The notes: generated by a model not told the origin, from the letters alone. DNA of 64,000 bases from Chamaecyparis obtusa (GCA_027943335.1 BSBK01009267.1:808501-872500), one strand, 5' to 3'; shown: positions 36,726 through 47,248, counted from the first letter of the stretch. Translations and numbers: made by a program.

Positions 36726-39700
36726 TTACAGAGAGAATCCAAAATTTGATAAGAAATCAGAATGTACCTTCATTATTAGTGCCAGGGTTCTGTCCCAACT
36801 TTCTTGCAGAATCTTACATGTTTGTATGGCAATTTGGATTTCTGCAGAGAGTTCAATCATGTGATCTGCTATGGAGAACTGATTGTCATGAATCAATGTT
36901 CTGGAATGTTCAATGTGCTTATACATTGTATTCATGATGGGAAGGATCATGTGTTGGATGTCTAGCAGTGTGGACCGGATCCTTGAGTCTTCTTTCAATA
37001 GATCAGACTGCATATTGGATAGATGTGAAATTTTCATGTGATGAGCAGAGCTTGAACTTGGTTCAAGTTGCAGCTTCTGTATGCTAATCTTCATATCCTC
37101 ATCCATTTTATTCATTTTATTTTTGACATCCTTTGTGAACTCGGCAAAATTGCATAGTCTGGCCAAAAGAGAGGTAGCATTCGAATAAATAGACTCTGTG
37201 TTAGACAAAACTGAAGATAATTCCACTTGGTTAATAGCTATGTGCTGAGCAATGTGCTCAAGCACTTTATTGTTGAATCTCTTCTCGGCTCTTTCAACTA
37301 ACTTCTCTGTCCCGGATGAGTCCTCATTATATTTCTCAACTGCTTCTGCCAATTGTAACAAAACATGCTGGGAGGAGTCTACTTTAATGCCTAATGCATC
37401 AGACAAAATGTCCTTAGCATCCTTGATGATTTGATACTCCTTGTCTCTCTCCTCCTTAAGCTTCTTTTGTTTTGCTTTCCTTTGGAGGATCTCACCTATA
37501 TTCTGCATCTGGTCTGCTGAGAGATTTGCAAAATCCAGAGTAGGAATCTCTATCTCTTCGTCTAGGTCTATATCCTCAACTATATTTTTACCCAAAAATT
37601 TTATACTCGGTAGAGCCTTAGGCTTATCTGTACTTAATGCTCTTGTAGTAGTGATAGTAGATAAGATAGGGCTGGCTATTGACACTGGTATACTTTCTAC
37701 TGGAGAACTTACAATATTTACACTTGATGATTCAAAAGCTGGAAAACTTACTGGTACAGGAGACTGCAGCTCGGTAGAAGAAATGGTAGCTGCCTCTGAT
37801 GTTGCTAGGGATGATTGGACAAATGTGGAAGTTGTCACAACCATGCTTGAAGGTGTCTCTGGGCTGGATGTAGAGACTTTCACTGGAGAGGTAGGAAGGG
37901 ATGCAATGACTTCTGCTGCTATCCTTACAGTATCATCTACCTCGGTGTCTTCTTCTTGCTCATCGCTGTCATCTTCAATATCCTTTATAATTACAGTTTC
38001 AATGCTCGGTTGGTGAAGGTGGTAAATGTTCTTCCATGTGGCTTTTGCAGCCTTCACAACCAATTCAATATTGTTGATCAAAATCAAACAAGTATTGAAC
38101 TTCAGTGTCATTTTGTTTTCATTCTCTTTTAGTGCCTTCTTCACTTCATCATTGTTCAGGCTCGGCATCAACTGTCTTAGGTTTTGATCAAATATGTCTA
38201 TTACAGTTTGCCTTGCATTGCTCCATCTCATTCTTATCGGATTCAATAGAACTGCAGGAACCTGTGGGGTAATTTCTTCAGGAGAGTATTTCCACTGTCC
38301 CATCTTCTCAACAACAGCATCTTCTATTTCCTTCTGCTCTGCTTCCGATCTGGTTTCATATCTCAAGGATTTTATGTTACTTACTCCAGATCCTGATCCA
38401 TCTCTGAAGAGTTTGAGCTTTTCTTGAAGGGTTAGAGGAGGCCTTTTGAATACTATGTCCTTATCTGCCTTTTCTGCCTTGTCTGCCTTTCCTCTTGTAT
38501 TTCTCCTTGTGAACACAGCAGTGGGAGGCACAGATGCCTTAGTGATAAAAACTTTTCCTTTCTTCTTTGCAGGTTCTGGTTCCTCTGTTTTCTCATCCTT
38601 TTCCTCTTCTTTTCCACCTATTTCTTCTTTTTCTTCGGTTATCATTTGCATTTTAGCTATTCTTTTCTTTCCTTTGTTTACCGCCTGTGGAAGCTTTATG
38701 CTTAGTTCAATTCTCATCTTAGCTTCATCATATGTTCCAAAATATGCGGCTTTGGGATTGACAGGCTGATTTAGAAGTGCTTCAATAATGTTCTTGGTTT
38801 CATCAATATTTACCTCATAAGGAAGAGGTTTTGCATACACAGTTCTTGGTTTAACTGCTTGAATATACACATTATCACAATCTACCATAAAACAGATATC
38901 ATCTTTGTAATCTTCCACCAATTTCTGTGGAATCCGGAATCTGTCATTCATTTTCTCTTTGAAAGACTCAAAATAATTATCCATGATGCTTTCAAAGTTT
39001 TCACCCATTTCTGCGATGTATTCATTAATTTCATAAAGTACAGGCACATCTTTTCTCCATACAACTTTTCCTTTTGAAGGGAAGAATTTCTGAACATAGA
39101 AGAATAAACAGACTATCAAAGATCCAAACTTACATGGATTGTTTTTGGAAGTTTTGATGCTTTCCATGTTCTTGTTGAACTGTTTCAACAATAAGTCTGC
39201 TAGGTCAAATGTCAAGTTGTTTTTGACCACTTTGTATGCTAGGTCAACAGCTTCACATGAGACACTGTTCTGTCGACTAGAACTGTAAATCTTGTGTGCA
39301 ATGATATGTGTACCAAACTTCAGTTCGGCGTCAGTAATGCTGCTAACCTTCATGCCTCTACCATCCCACTCGGCTAGGGTTTTCTTCTCTAGTTCCGTCC
39401 GACCTAGGGTTTTGGTAGTTTTTGCTTTGTTCAACATGGGAAGACCGGTAACATGATGAATCATTTTCCTTGTGATCTCAATAGGTTGCTCAAGCCAAAT
39501 CTTGCCATCGTGTACTCGGCTGAGAATGTACCTAACCCATTTATCTTGAAAGTTTCGAGGAAGATGTGCAATGTGGACTAAACCCTTATCTTCCAGATGT
39601 TTGTGCTCGGGTTTCAAAGTACCATCCACACATAGTTCTTCACGCACAATGTCTAGTTCTAGGTTTCCCATTTCTTGAATAGAACAGTTAAAATGATTAC

Positions 39701-39863
39701 GGATATCGTTGATAAGCAGTACCTTAGGAGGAATCTGAGATTGAGCTCCGTTCGGATCTAGGGCGGCTGCAACTGCGGGCACGATCTTAAAATCTGGTGC
39801 TTTCCACTCCCCTTGGACTAACATGTCTGATCCTTTCTTCGCTGAGGTGCTGGATGATGCCAT
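36726..39863 (-). CDS. ORF2 of element C, 1,045-residue protein of unknown function
   Basis: An uninterrupted frame from ATG at 39863 (MASSSTSAKKGSD). Residues about 45-290 look globular and match element A's second ORF (LSRVHDGKI at 114, VTGLP at 138, CKFGSLIVCLFFYVQKFF at 244). Residues about 400-470 are Lys/Glu-rich, followed by a basic stretch (TRRNTRGKADKAEKADK). Residues about 640-760 are acidic, then Ser/Thr/Pro-rich. Residues about 780-1000 are helical and coiled-coil-like. No signal peptide is evident and no protease, RT, integrase or RNase H motif was seen. The position after gag and before the polypurine tract is that of the envelope-like ORF in Sirevirus elements, but no fusion or transmembrane feature backs such a role. 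An intact frame of this length in a pol-less element suggests selection or very recent origin. Confidence 0.85.
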   Translation of the reverse strand: MASSSTSAKKGSDMLVQGEWKAPDFKIVPAVAAALDPNGAQSQIPPKVLLINDIRNHFNCSIQEMGNLELDIVREELCVDGTLKPEHKHLEDKGLVHIAHLPRNFQDKWVRYILSRVHDGKIWLEQPIEITRKMIHHVTGLPMLNKAKTTKTLGRTELEKKTLAEWDGRGMKVSSITDAELKFGTHIIAHKIYSSSRQNSVSCEAVDLAYKVVKNNLTFDLADLLLKQFNKNMESIKTSKNNPCKFGSLIVCLFFYVQKFFPSKGKVVWRKDVPVLYEINEYIAEMGENFESIMDNYFESFKEKMNDRFRIPQKLVEDYKDDICFMVDCDNVYIQAVKPRTVYAKPLPYEVNIDETKNIIEALLNQPVNPKAAYFGTYDEAKMRIELSIKLPQAVNKGKKRIAKMQMITEEKEEIGGKEEEKDEKTEEPEPAKKKGKVFITKASVPPTAVFTRRNTRGKADKAEKADKDIVFKRPPLTLQEKLKLFRDGSGSGVSNIKSLRYETRSEAEQKEIEDAVVEKMGQWKYSPEEITPQVPAVLLNPIRMRWSNARQTVIDIFDQNLRQLMPSLNNDEVKKALKENENKMTLKFNTCLILINNIELVVKAAKATWKNIYHLHQPSIETVIIKDIEDDSDEQEEDTEVDDTVRIAAEVIASLPTSPVKVSTSSPETPSSMVVTTSTFVQSSLATSEAATISSTELQSPVPVSFPAFESSSVNIVSSPVESIPVSIASPILSTITTTRALSTDKPKALPSIKFLGKNIVEDIDLDEEIEIPTLDFANLSADQMQNIGEILQRKAKQKKLKEERDKEYQIIKDAKDILSDALGIKVDSSQHVLLQLAEAVEKYNEDSSGTEKLVERAEKRFNNKVLEHIAQHIAINQVELSSVLSNTESIYSNATSLLARLCNFAEFTKDVKNKMNKMDEDMKISIQKLQLEPSSSSAHHMKISHLSNMQSDLLKEDSRIRSTLLDIQHMILPIMNTMYKHIEHSRTLIHDNQFSIADHMIELSAEIQIAIQTCKILQESWDRTLALIMKVHSDFLSNFGFSL

Positions 39864-40329
39864 GGTAGCTCACAGAAAATTCCTTTCGCAAGAGTATTAA
39901 ATCGCCGGGTTGCCCTTGAAGTTTTCTGCTCTCAAAGTGCTTAAAGATTCGCGGTGAAGAATGAGTTCGATTACTTGCTTTTTGTTTAAAATTCTGTCAT
40001 TAATGCTCATTTCAAATTAGGGTAGGAATTCTGACAGACTGTCACCCACCAAGAATTAATTGCTCAGAAAAGACTTCGCAACTCGGTGAACTCGAGAATT
40101 CATAATGCTCCGACCTTGCTCGGTAAAGACTATACCGACCTCGCTCGGTGAAGATTATACCGACCTCGCTCGGTGAAGATTATACCGACCTCGCTCGGTG
40201 AAGATTATACCGACCTCGCTGGGATCTCACTGCATCTTGCATGCTGGTTTAGACTTTTCTTTTAATTTCAGTTCTGGAACTGTTTGAGATTGATCTATGA
40301 GAGTACAGTTCCAGTGCTTCCTTGGAAAT
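39864..40329 (-). other. spacer between ORF1 and ORF2 of element C
   Basis: A 466 bp stretch in the place where protease and pol would be expected between gag and the envelope-like ORF. It contains repeated CTCGGT words and the 25 bp tandem array at 40118-40217. It may act as leader of ORF2, possibly within an intron or as an internal promoter, but no signal settles this. Confidence 0.6.
40118..40217. repeat. 25 bp tandem repeat, four units, with ACCGA..TCGGT inverted halves
   Basis: Four copies of a unit beginning GCTCGGTGAAGATTATACC; the first differs at two positions. Each junction contains ACCGACCTCGCTCGGT, whose outer five bases form an inverted repeat, so single strands could form stem-loops. 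The CTCGGT core is the same word that fills the LTRs. Confidence 0.9.
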
Positions 40330-41523
40330 TTAGTCTGAGTCGGTAGAGCCATCCATTCCAATACTTGGACTGGATTGCTCGGTAGCTTTAGGAATCCATT
40401 TTTGTCTGACCTGTTTCCTGACCTTAGTTGCTTCATTCTTCTTTCCTTCTTCAATTTCACTGGCATTCATGCAGTTTCTGGCTATGTGACCGAGTTTAGT
40501 GCATTTGAAACATCTTATGGTAGTATCTCTTTTCCTTAGATGATGTTTTATGCAATTCATGCCAATGTGTCCATATTCTCCACAGTAATGACATCTACAC
40601 CAGGTGTTGTAGTCCCATCCAAACATTGCTTTCACAATTTGTTCTGCTGGATTAAATATCTTGGATCTGCACTCGGATGCCTTGTGACCTTGTTTGTTGC
40701 ACTTGTGACAATTACCTCTGAATCTAGGTTTTTCCTTGCATTCATTTGCTTTATGACCAGGTTGATTGCAGCTATAACATTTTCCATTGAATTCTGCTTT
40801 TTCATTGTTCCAACATTTATTTGAAGTATGTCCTATTTTACCACAATGATTACAAGTAGGTTTTTGATTTCTTTTAGTACCTTGCTTAGAGGATTCACCT
40901 TCTTCTTTGTATCCAAGTCCTGCTTTTCCTTTTTGCCTATGAAGATTTCGTTCATACAGCTGATTCAAGTCTTCTTGACTTTTCAGCATTCCTTCATTGA
41001 TTTGTTTTTCAGCATTTAGGTCATCCATCAATCTTAGATTGATTTCCTTTTCAGATCTTAGTTCTTCTTTTGTGTTTTCTATTTCTGAACTTAGATTTAG
41101 AATTTCTTCATTTGTATGAGAGATTTGATCAATTAGGTTTTCTAGCTGAAGGGTTTTGTTTTGGACTTCAATGTTTCTTTCATCTAATTCATCTTTCAAC
41201 TTGTTTTTCTGTTCCAAGATCTCACAGAATCTTGTAGAGTGTAGTTCTTGTTCTCTTTTCAATTTTCTCACTTCTTCCTGCAGAGACCCATTCTTTTCTA
41301 GGAGTTCTTTGATAGCATTGTTTGCTTCATCTGAGTTATTTGAGGGAAGAAGATCTTCAATCTTTTCTTCAATGTAATTCTGATCATTCATCTGATTTGC
41401 AAGTTCCTTCCTTCTTCTTAGGGATTGGGAAAGATGTTCTTTTGCTTCTTTGAGTTTAGCTATGGCCATTTCCAGATCTAGCTTTTCATTTTCAATCACC
41501 TTGTTCAGTTTGAATACTTCCAT
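40330..41523 (-). CDS. ORF1 of element C: gag-like protein with coiled coil and five CCHC zinc knuckles
   Basis: An uninterrupted 397-residue frame starting MEVFKLNKVIENEK about 55 bases after the primer binding site. Residues 1-200 are a long heptad-rich coiled coil. Five CX2CX4HX4C knuckles follow: C224-C227-H232-C237, C249-C252-H257-C262, C272-C275-H280-C285, C311-C314-H319-C324 and C338-C341-H346-C351, all with complete ligands. The tail reads RQKWIPKATEQSS, resembling the K..W.PK linker found before protease in Sirevirus polyproteins (inference). No UBN2/DUF4219 capsid domain is visible, unusual for copia Gag, which normally has one or two knuckles. Likely role: RNA binding and particle assembly through the coiled coil. 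Confidence 0.87.
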   Translation of the reverse strand: MEVFKLNKVIENEKLDLEMAIAKLKEAKEHLSQSLRRRKELANQMNDQNYIEEKIEDLLPSNNSDEANNAIKELLEKNGSLQEEVRKLKREQELHSTRFCEILEQKNKLKDELDERNIEVQNKTLQLENLIDQISHTNEEILNLSSEIENTKEELRSEKEINLRLMDDLNAEKQINEGMLKSQEDLNQLYERNLHRQKGKAGLGYKEEGESSKQGTKRNQKPTCNHCGKIGHTSNKCWNNEKAEFNGKCYSCNQPGHKANECKEKPRFRGNCHKCNKQGHKASECRSKIFNPAEQIVKAMFGWDYNTWCRCHYCGEYGHIGMNCIKHHLRKRDTTIRCFKCTKLGHIARNCMNASEIEEGKKNEATKVRKQVRQKWIPKATEQSSPSIGMDGSTDSD

Positions 41524-41575
41524 TGTCCTGGATCTTTGCTCAAGCTAGTTAAGCTTTGTCTTGAGAACCAATGTA

Positions 41576-41587
41576 GCTCTGATACCA
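41576..41587 (-). promoter_or_regulatory. primer binding site (tRNA-iMet) of element C
   Basis: On the minus strand TGGTATCAGAGC follows the LTR end (TTTCCAACA) after two bases, as in element A. Confidence 0.88.
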
Positions 41588-41589
41588 AT

Positions 41590-42727
41590 TGTTGGAAATA
41601 TTCAGGAATTAACCAAGTTACTGAGAGGGGAGGGGTGAATCAGTAACTTCAAATTCTCTTCTAATTTTAACATGTATTTTACTTTTAACCTTTGCATACA
41701 GAAAGCATGAAACTAAAAGAGCATTCACAATAAAGACACATGGATTTGGTTACCCAGAAACCTTCCAAAAGAAAGTAAAACTGGGGTGGGGATGAAACCC
41801 ACAAAGCTTTAATACTGCAGAATAAAGTTGGCCGGTTAAGGCTTACAATTTGATCACTTCCGATGATCTGCCCTGTTAGGAGCAATAAGGATTGCTAAAT
41901 CCACCCTGTTAAAGGATTTACAAACATACAGTGAAGTATGCACTCGGTAAAGAGATTTATACAAAGACTGTGAAGTCTACCCGGTTAAAGGATTTAGTAC
42001 TGATTCACCTGTTAGAATGAAACAGTAGATCTCTGCTTTGCAACTGGATTGCTGAATGAGATTCGCTGATGTACTGATCACCTTCTGTGATGAATTTGTC
42101 TTTTCTGTATCTTATACTTCTGAAGCCTTCTGCAATTCGCTTATTTCTGCCTTTGTTACTCTTTTATATATTCTGTATCATATATTTCATTACTTGTGCA
42201 TATATCTTTTATTTCTACATCATTGTTTATATACAGATTTCAAACAATTAATTACAATTACAATTGCACAGTCGGCTTGACAAATAAACATAAGTGCTAC
42301 TAAGTCGGCCCAAATATGGTTACTCGGTTCCTTCACACTAACTCGGTGACTTTCTGATACTCGGCGTCCACTGCATTACTCGGCATCGTCATGCACTCGG
42401 TAGAAGTGAAGGCACGGTTCATACTGATCACTCGGTAGGTATTGAACTCGGTAAGCATTGGTGACTCGGTAGACAAGATGTTACTCGGTTTTCATTGTCT
42501 GCTCGGTTTGCACTATCTGCTCGGTTTGCACTGTCTGCTCGGTTTGCACTGTCTGCTCGGTTTGCACTGTCTGCTCGGTTTGCACTGTCTGCTCGGTTTA
42601 CACTGTCTTCTCGGTTTACACTGTCTTCTCGGTTTACACTGTCTTCTCGGTTTACACTGTCTTCTCGGTTTACACTCAGAATGCTAATAAGTGTTGTCAC
42701 TAGTGGCAATACTGCTTAATGCCAACA
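41590..42727 (-). mobile_element. 5' LTR of element C (right copy)
   Basis: It is 1,138 bp, exactly 36 bp longer than the left LTR, fully explained by two extra 18 bp units (nine at 42507-42668). The TATA box on the minus strand is near 42162-42171. Base differences from the left copy that I saw: near 41973, 42335 and 42515. Confidence 0.92.
42507..42668. repeat. 18 bp tandem array in U3 of element C, nine units
   Basis: Five units of the TTTGCACTGTCTGCTCGG type (the first with one change) and four of the TTTACACTGTCTTCTCGG type. Each class has one more unit than in the left LTR. Confidence 0.93.
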
Positions 42728-42732
42728 AGTTG

Positions 42733-43167
42733 AAGTTACACAGCCAGTGAATGCTAGAATAGAATAGAGTATGTAGTTGACTGGTAGTTTTGGTTTAGTA
42801 GTTATAATATTGTTTTGTGAAAGCTATGTGCCCATTGTAATTAATTTATAGACATGTAATTAGGTTTTTTTGTAAACATGCTTGAGCCAATTAAATTGGA
42901 AGTGTTATGTAATCAGTTATAGGCTGACCTAGTTAATTGTTTTGATAGCACATATAAATATGAGATGCACCCTTTGTAATAGGAAAAAAGATTGAATAGA
43001 GAGTTGAGATAAGTAGAGAAAAAGTGTGCGAAGAGTTGTTAAGATGTATTAGAGATTTGCAAGAGGTCAAGGCATCAACGCATCAAAGGAACTGATCTGA
43101 CAAGTAGAGTCACAGTGCCAATTCATCCAACAGATATAGTGTGTATCTGAGATTAGAAGGTTGTAGC
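42733..43167 (+). mobile_element. 3' LTR of element A, middle part
   Basis: It continues the LTR after element C and matches about 25396-25834, including the TATA box. It ends at AGC (43165-43167), the target copy of the CACTA element. Confidence 0.88.
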
Positions 43168-43194
43168 CACTAATAGAATTTGGCACATAAATGA

Positions 43195-43365
43195 GTAAGT
43201 GACTAAAAATTTTAGTCACATGACTAAAAGTTTTAGTCACATGACCAAAACTGATCATATTTGGAAAATAAATGACTAAATAAATGACCAATTTGGTCAT
43301 CGGGTAAAATGACTAAATAAATGACCAATTTTCTCATCAAGTAAAATGACTAAATAAATAGTTTG
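43195..43365. repeat. left subterminal repeats of the CACTA element
   Basis: Repeated 'aaatgactaaataaatgacc' words, and two inverted motifs of the form TTTTAGTCACATGACTAAAA. Such motifs are binding sites for the accessory CACTA protein in known elements; here that is inference. Confidence 0.75.
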
Positions 43366-46208
43366 AGGGGTTTTTCCTTTTTGGTTCCACAATTTCATTC
43401 ATTTTATTATGAGATCATATTTTCATCAAACAAATTTTTAGTCGTGGCTTATTATTTTGAATTGGTTTCTCATCTCATGTCTAAAAACAAATTTGACTTA
43501 CATCTAATATTAGATCTTTAAATCAAATTAGATTTTGGTTGTATACGTGAAATATTTAACCCTTAAACCTGTTACCTATTTTTTGTTACAAAGACTAAGC
43601 TATGCATCTTCATAGCTATAATCTACATAGTTATATGCACAAAAGATATCATAAGAGATTGTATAATTGTCTAGATCAATCATAGATGAAAAATACAATG
43701 TCCATACAAGCTATGAAACATGGCTCAATCAGTTTGACTCAAAAACTACATAGTCAGATCCTAATGCAATATCACAATTTGAGTCATTGTGGAATTCAAA
43801 TATCACAAGAACTCCACAAGAACTTCCATGATGTATGAAAAATTGAACTCCACTCCAACACGGTTACAACCACTCCACTTGATCTCAAAGTCAAAATCAA
43901 TCTTCCTCCTTTGCAATAATAAAATATATATTTATATTTTGCATTTTAAGTTAACTTTCATTAATAATAAATATAAAAAACCATTAAATAAATATAATTA
44001 CACTTATATTTATGAAAAATAAAACATCTATCAATTTAATCCTATCCTTGTCATTAAAATCAAAATTTATTAAATGGCGATTATCACTTAATAAATATAT
44101 AATATTTATCAAGTGATAATCACCACTTGATAAATATTGATTAACATTAATATTAGGCAAAAATAAAAAGAACCACCATAGAATATGATAAGAAAATGGT
44201 TTTCTAAAATAAACAAAAGTAATCAAAAAGCCTTTTCATACTCAATAACCTTTCATGGTTGAAACCTTAAACAATCTCTCGCGGCCCCTCATTTGGATTC
44301 TTCACTTTCTTCTCCATTGTTTACTCTGGGCATTGCCTCCATGGTTAGGGTTTTGAAACTTGAAATATTTACAAAATGTTTGAAGCTCCTCTATATACAT
44401 ATTTCAAGAACCCACCTATAGGTATGTTGATCCTTTGTTATTTCCTGACAATCTCGGTTATGTCTCAGCACTCTATTCATGTATTTCATGAGGATTTAAT
44501 GTTCAATAAACTGTTGGTTGTTCTTTGAATGATACGATTTCAAGGGTTTTACCTTTTTTTTATATTTATTATTTGGCTCATAATATTTAAATTTATTTTG
44601 TAATTACACAGGTCACGGGCTCATTCATAGTGTATTCTCATTAAACAAGGCTCTCTCTATTAATTTTTACCCTTCCTATCTATGAATGGTCGTGGCTACT
44701 CTATATATTTGTGGCTCCGTCTCAAGATATTTATGAATATTTCAAATCTCTGGAAACTTTCTCATTTTTACTGATCTTCTCATATTTTGTGACCACGACT
44801 AAGAGGGTTTGGTTTGATGGTTTCAATTTGTCTATTCTCTTTGTTATATGTTGTCTCCAAACTCCACAAAAACTTGTGGGTACTCTGTATCTGTATATAT
44901 TTTCTTTGATATATTTTATTTGATGTATGTTGTCTCCAATCAGAATAAATAGTTTAGAATGTCATCAAGTAAAATGACCAAATAAATGACTAAATAAATA
45001 GTTTAGAATGTTATCATATATTTTATTTGATATATTTTATTGGACATACCATGAAATCAGAGTTTAGATAAGGTTAAGGTTCAAAATCCTAGGGCACTGT
45101 AAACTGCTACTTTGGAAGTTTAAATCCATTCCCTTTGTTTTCACCCTGGTGATATGAAACTTTTCATATAATTGTAGTGTTTTGAGAAATTGAATTACTA
45201 TGCATTGATTGTTTTCAAAACTAATTTTTTTCTCAAGTTGATCTTTAATCAGCATATAGTACTTTATCTATGAGAAAAATTCTTGCAAATTAGTCCTCAT
45301 ATTCATGCCTCTACAATTGAGTGTAGACAATAGGAATAACCAAATATAATTATTAATTAGGTTAGTGGGATTCATCATTCTAACCATTCCACTTCTTTAC
45401 TAGTATATTTCCATCTTATTGAAGTGACAATGATCAATCATGTGAAGGTAGGATGCCCAATATCATACCTAAGTGATGCGGAGGCATCGAGGAAAATATC
45501 ATTGTCTTAGGATCATACTGAACCAATCAACCTTTTCCAACTGACCATCAATGTTCTAACATATTAGAGGCATGTTCAATTAGTAAACTCATCTTAACTA
45601 GCTTCAATTCCTCTTTTAGGATCCTTAATCGATTAGGAACCCAAACTCTACCTTCATTAAGATAACCCAAACATATAATAAGTCACTTGAACCACAATAA
45701 CATATTATTCACCTAATTTAGAGGTCACATTTATCACTTTCCAAGATTTGGTCCTCAAAGCCTATTTGGATTCAATTTCAACTACTTACCAAACCTTTGT
45801 CTCTTACCCTTCCAAACTTCATGTTTGTTTTCCACATTGCATTGTCTGCACACAAGAGTCTAGTGGTCCTCAACTCTACCAAGTACTCTATTTCTGATCA
45901 CAAAAAAATGGTATACAAGAACATGATCCATTGTATCATTGTCCATACCTACACAACCTCTCAATATTCTGTTCTCACCACAAGCCATTAGTCCATCAAC
46001 AATCATAATTATACTAACTTTTACACCTTTGAAACTTATACATTACTTCCACTTACAATAGCTTTATATTCTTGATTGTAACTATCCTATTAGAGAAGAC
46101 CTCAACCAATGCCATAATAATGAGAGCTAAAAAACCATTAGGTGATTGTTCCATTGACATCAAAACTATGTTCTTCACATATACTAATCATGTCTAATCA
46201 ATAAAATT
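43366..46208. other. CACTA interior, mostly unassigned
   Basis: AT-rich DNA with no recognised gene. A second copy of the subterminal motif ('aaaatgaccaaataaatgac') lies at 44968-45000. A minus-strand stretch near 45430-45720 reads partly open (GRVWVPNRLRILKEELKLVK) but has no recognised family. Confidence 0.45.
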
Positions 46209-46627
46209 ATGAAACAAAACAAAAATGGGAAATCTTCCATTCAAGAAAAAGAAGTCTCACAAGCCTTATCAAATATTAGAGGTAAACTGAAAATATCAGA
46301 ATCACCATCTGCTATAGTTGGACCTGTGCAAAAAGAATCAAATCAAATAATTCCTGAATCTACAGGTAAAAGAAGATGTTTTTTGTCCTAATCTAATAAG
46401 GAGTGTAAATTTTCTCCAGTGGTTGAGGTCTTCTTTTAAGTGTTAATAAGTTGTTAAGAAACACTTACATTTAATGTATTATGTTCTTTGAAGGTATGTC
46501 CAAAGGCAACAAGTCAATTGTTGAGAATGGAGAGAGTGGCAATGTCTCCAAGATTCTTTCGTCTACCTCTCTAAAGGAAGAGTGTATAACTATGGAGTTC
46601 AAGACTAGCGAATGTGTGTTTCAGTAA
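46209..46627 (+). pseudogene. unrecognised two-exon gene fragment
   Basis: An open stretch from 46209 (MKQNKNGKSSIQEKEVSQAL) reaches ESTG at a good splice donor, CAG/GTAAAAG at 46365/46366. A 128 bp AT-rich intron would end at TTTGAAG/G (46493/46494) and the frame then continues MSKGNKSIVENGESGN to the stop at 46625. The join keeps phase. The product is hydrophilic and not recognised. Being inside the CACTA element it is most likely the 3' end of a captured gene, but chance is not excluded. Confidence 0.35.
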
Positions 46628-47248
46628 TTGATTTCTAGAAAGCTTTTTGGTAAATGATTTGGAGTGGATGAGTGGGTCAAAATATGTGATTCCCAATTTT
46701 ATTTGATAGAAAAGTAATTGTTCTCTTCAAAAATTGCTTGGATTTTGTAATGTGGTGTATATTTAATTTATGATATCATTGTAGTCAATATCTACCACTT
46801 TTGATTTCTGTATGTTGTTGTAACTTCAAAAAAGTAAACACACTAGAGGCACATATATTGTACTTATACTGAATTGGAATTTTATTATATCTAGGTCCTT
46901 TCCACACACTCTTGTAATACATTTCATCAACCCCTCTTCCTAGTTTTAAATACTTTCTCCCAGCTATGCTGTAAACTTCCCGTTGGTGACTTGTATATTG
47001 AAATGTGGCATTACAAAAGGTTGATTATGTCCTCAAATAGATAAAATTGGGACTGTCTAATGAAATATTTTCCATTTAGTTAGGAAGGCTCTGATGAGGC
47101 ATTCCCTTTTCTAGATTAGTATGGGTCTTCCACATAAGATATGAAAGACAAATCAAGCAAAACACTCCTCATATGCAACCTCAGAACCACCATAACAATA
47201 TCCTTTGTGAAAGCGTTTTTGGTGACAGTAGTCATGAATATCAGGAAT
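46628..47248. other. CACTA interior, non-coding
   Basis: AT-rich DNA with no recognised gene; possibly flanking DNA captured with the F-box gene. Confidence 0.4.

Larger units (their letters stand above)
35384..42727 (-). mobile_element. element C: young pol-less LTR retrotransposon with two intact ORFs
   Basis: The LTRs at 35384-36485 and 41590-42727 bound the element, flanked by perfect AGTTG copies (35379-35383 and 42728-42732). It runs on the minus strand: primer site next to the right LTR, ORF1 (40330-41523), a 466 bp spacer, ORF2 (36726-39863), and a polypurine tract next to the left LTR. The 5.1 kb interior has no protease, integrase, RT or RNase H. Outside an 18 bp tandem array I noticed only about three base differences between the LTRs, so the insertion is recent. 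With both ORFs intact and pol absent, movement must have relied on enzymes supplied in trans. Confidence 0.92.

Noticed and set aside
37441..38016. 191-codon + strand frame, and others opposite ORF2 and ORF1 of element C
   Set aside because: They lie antisense to the intact 1,045-residue and 397-residue frames and have no family motif.
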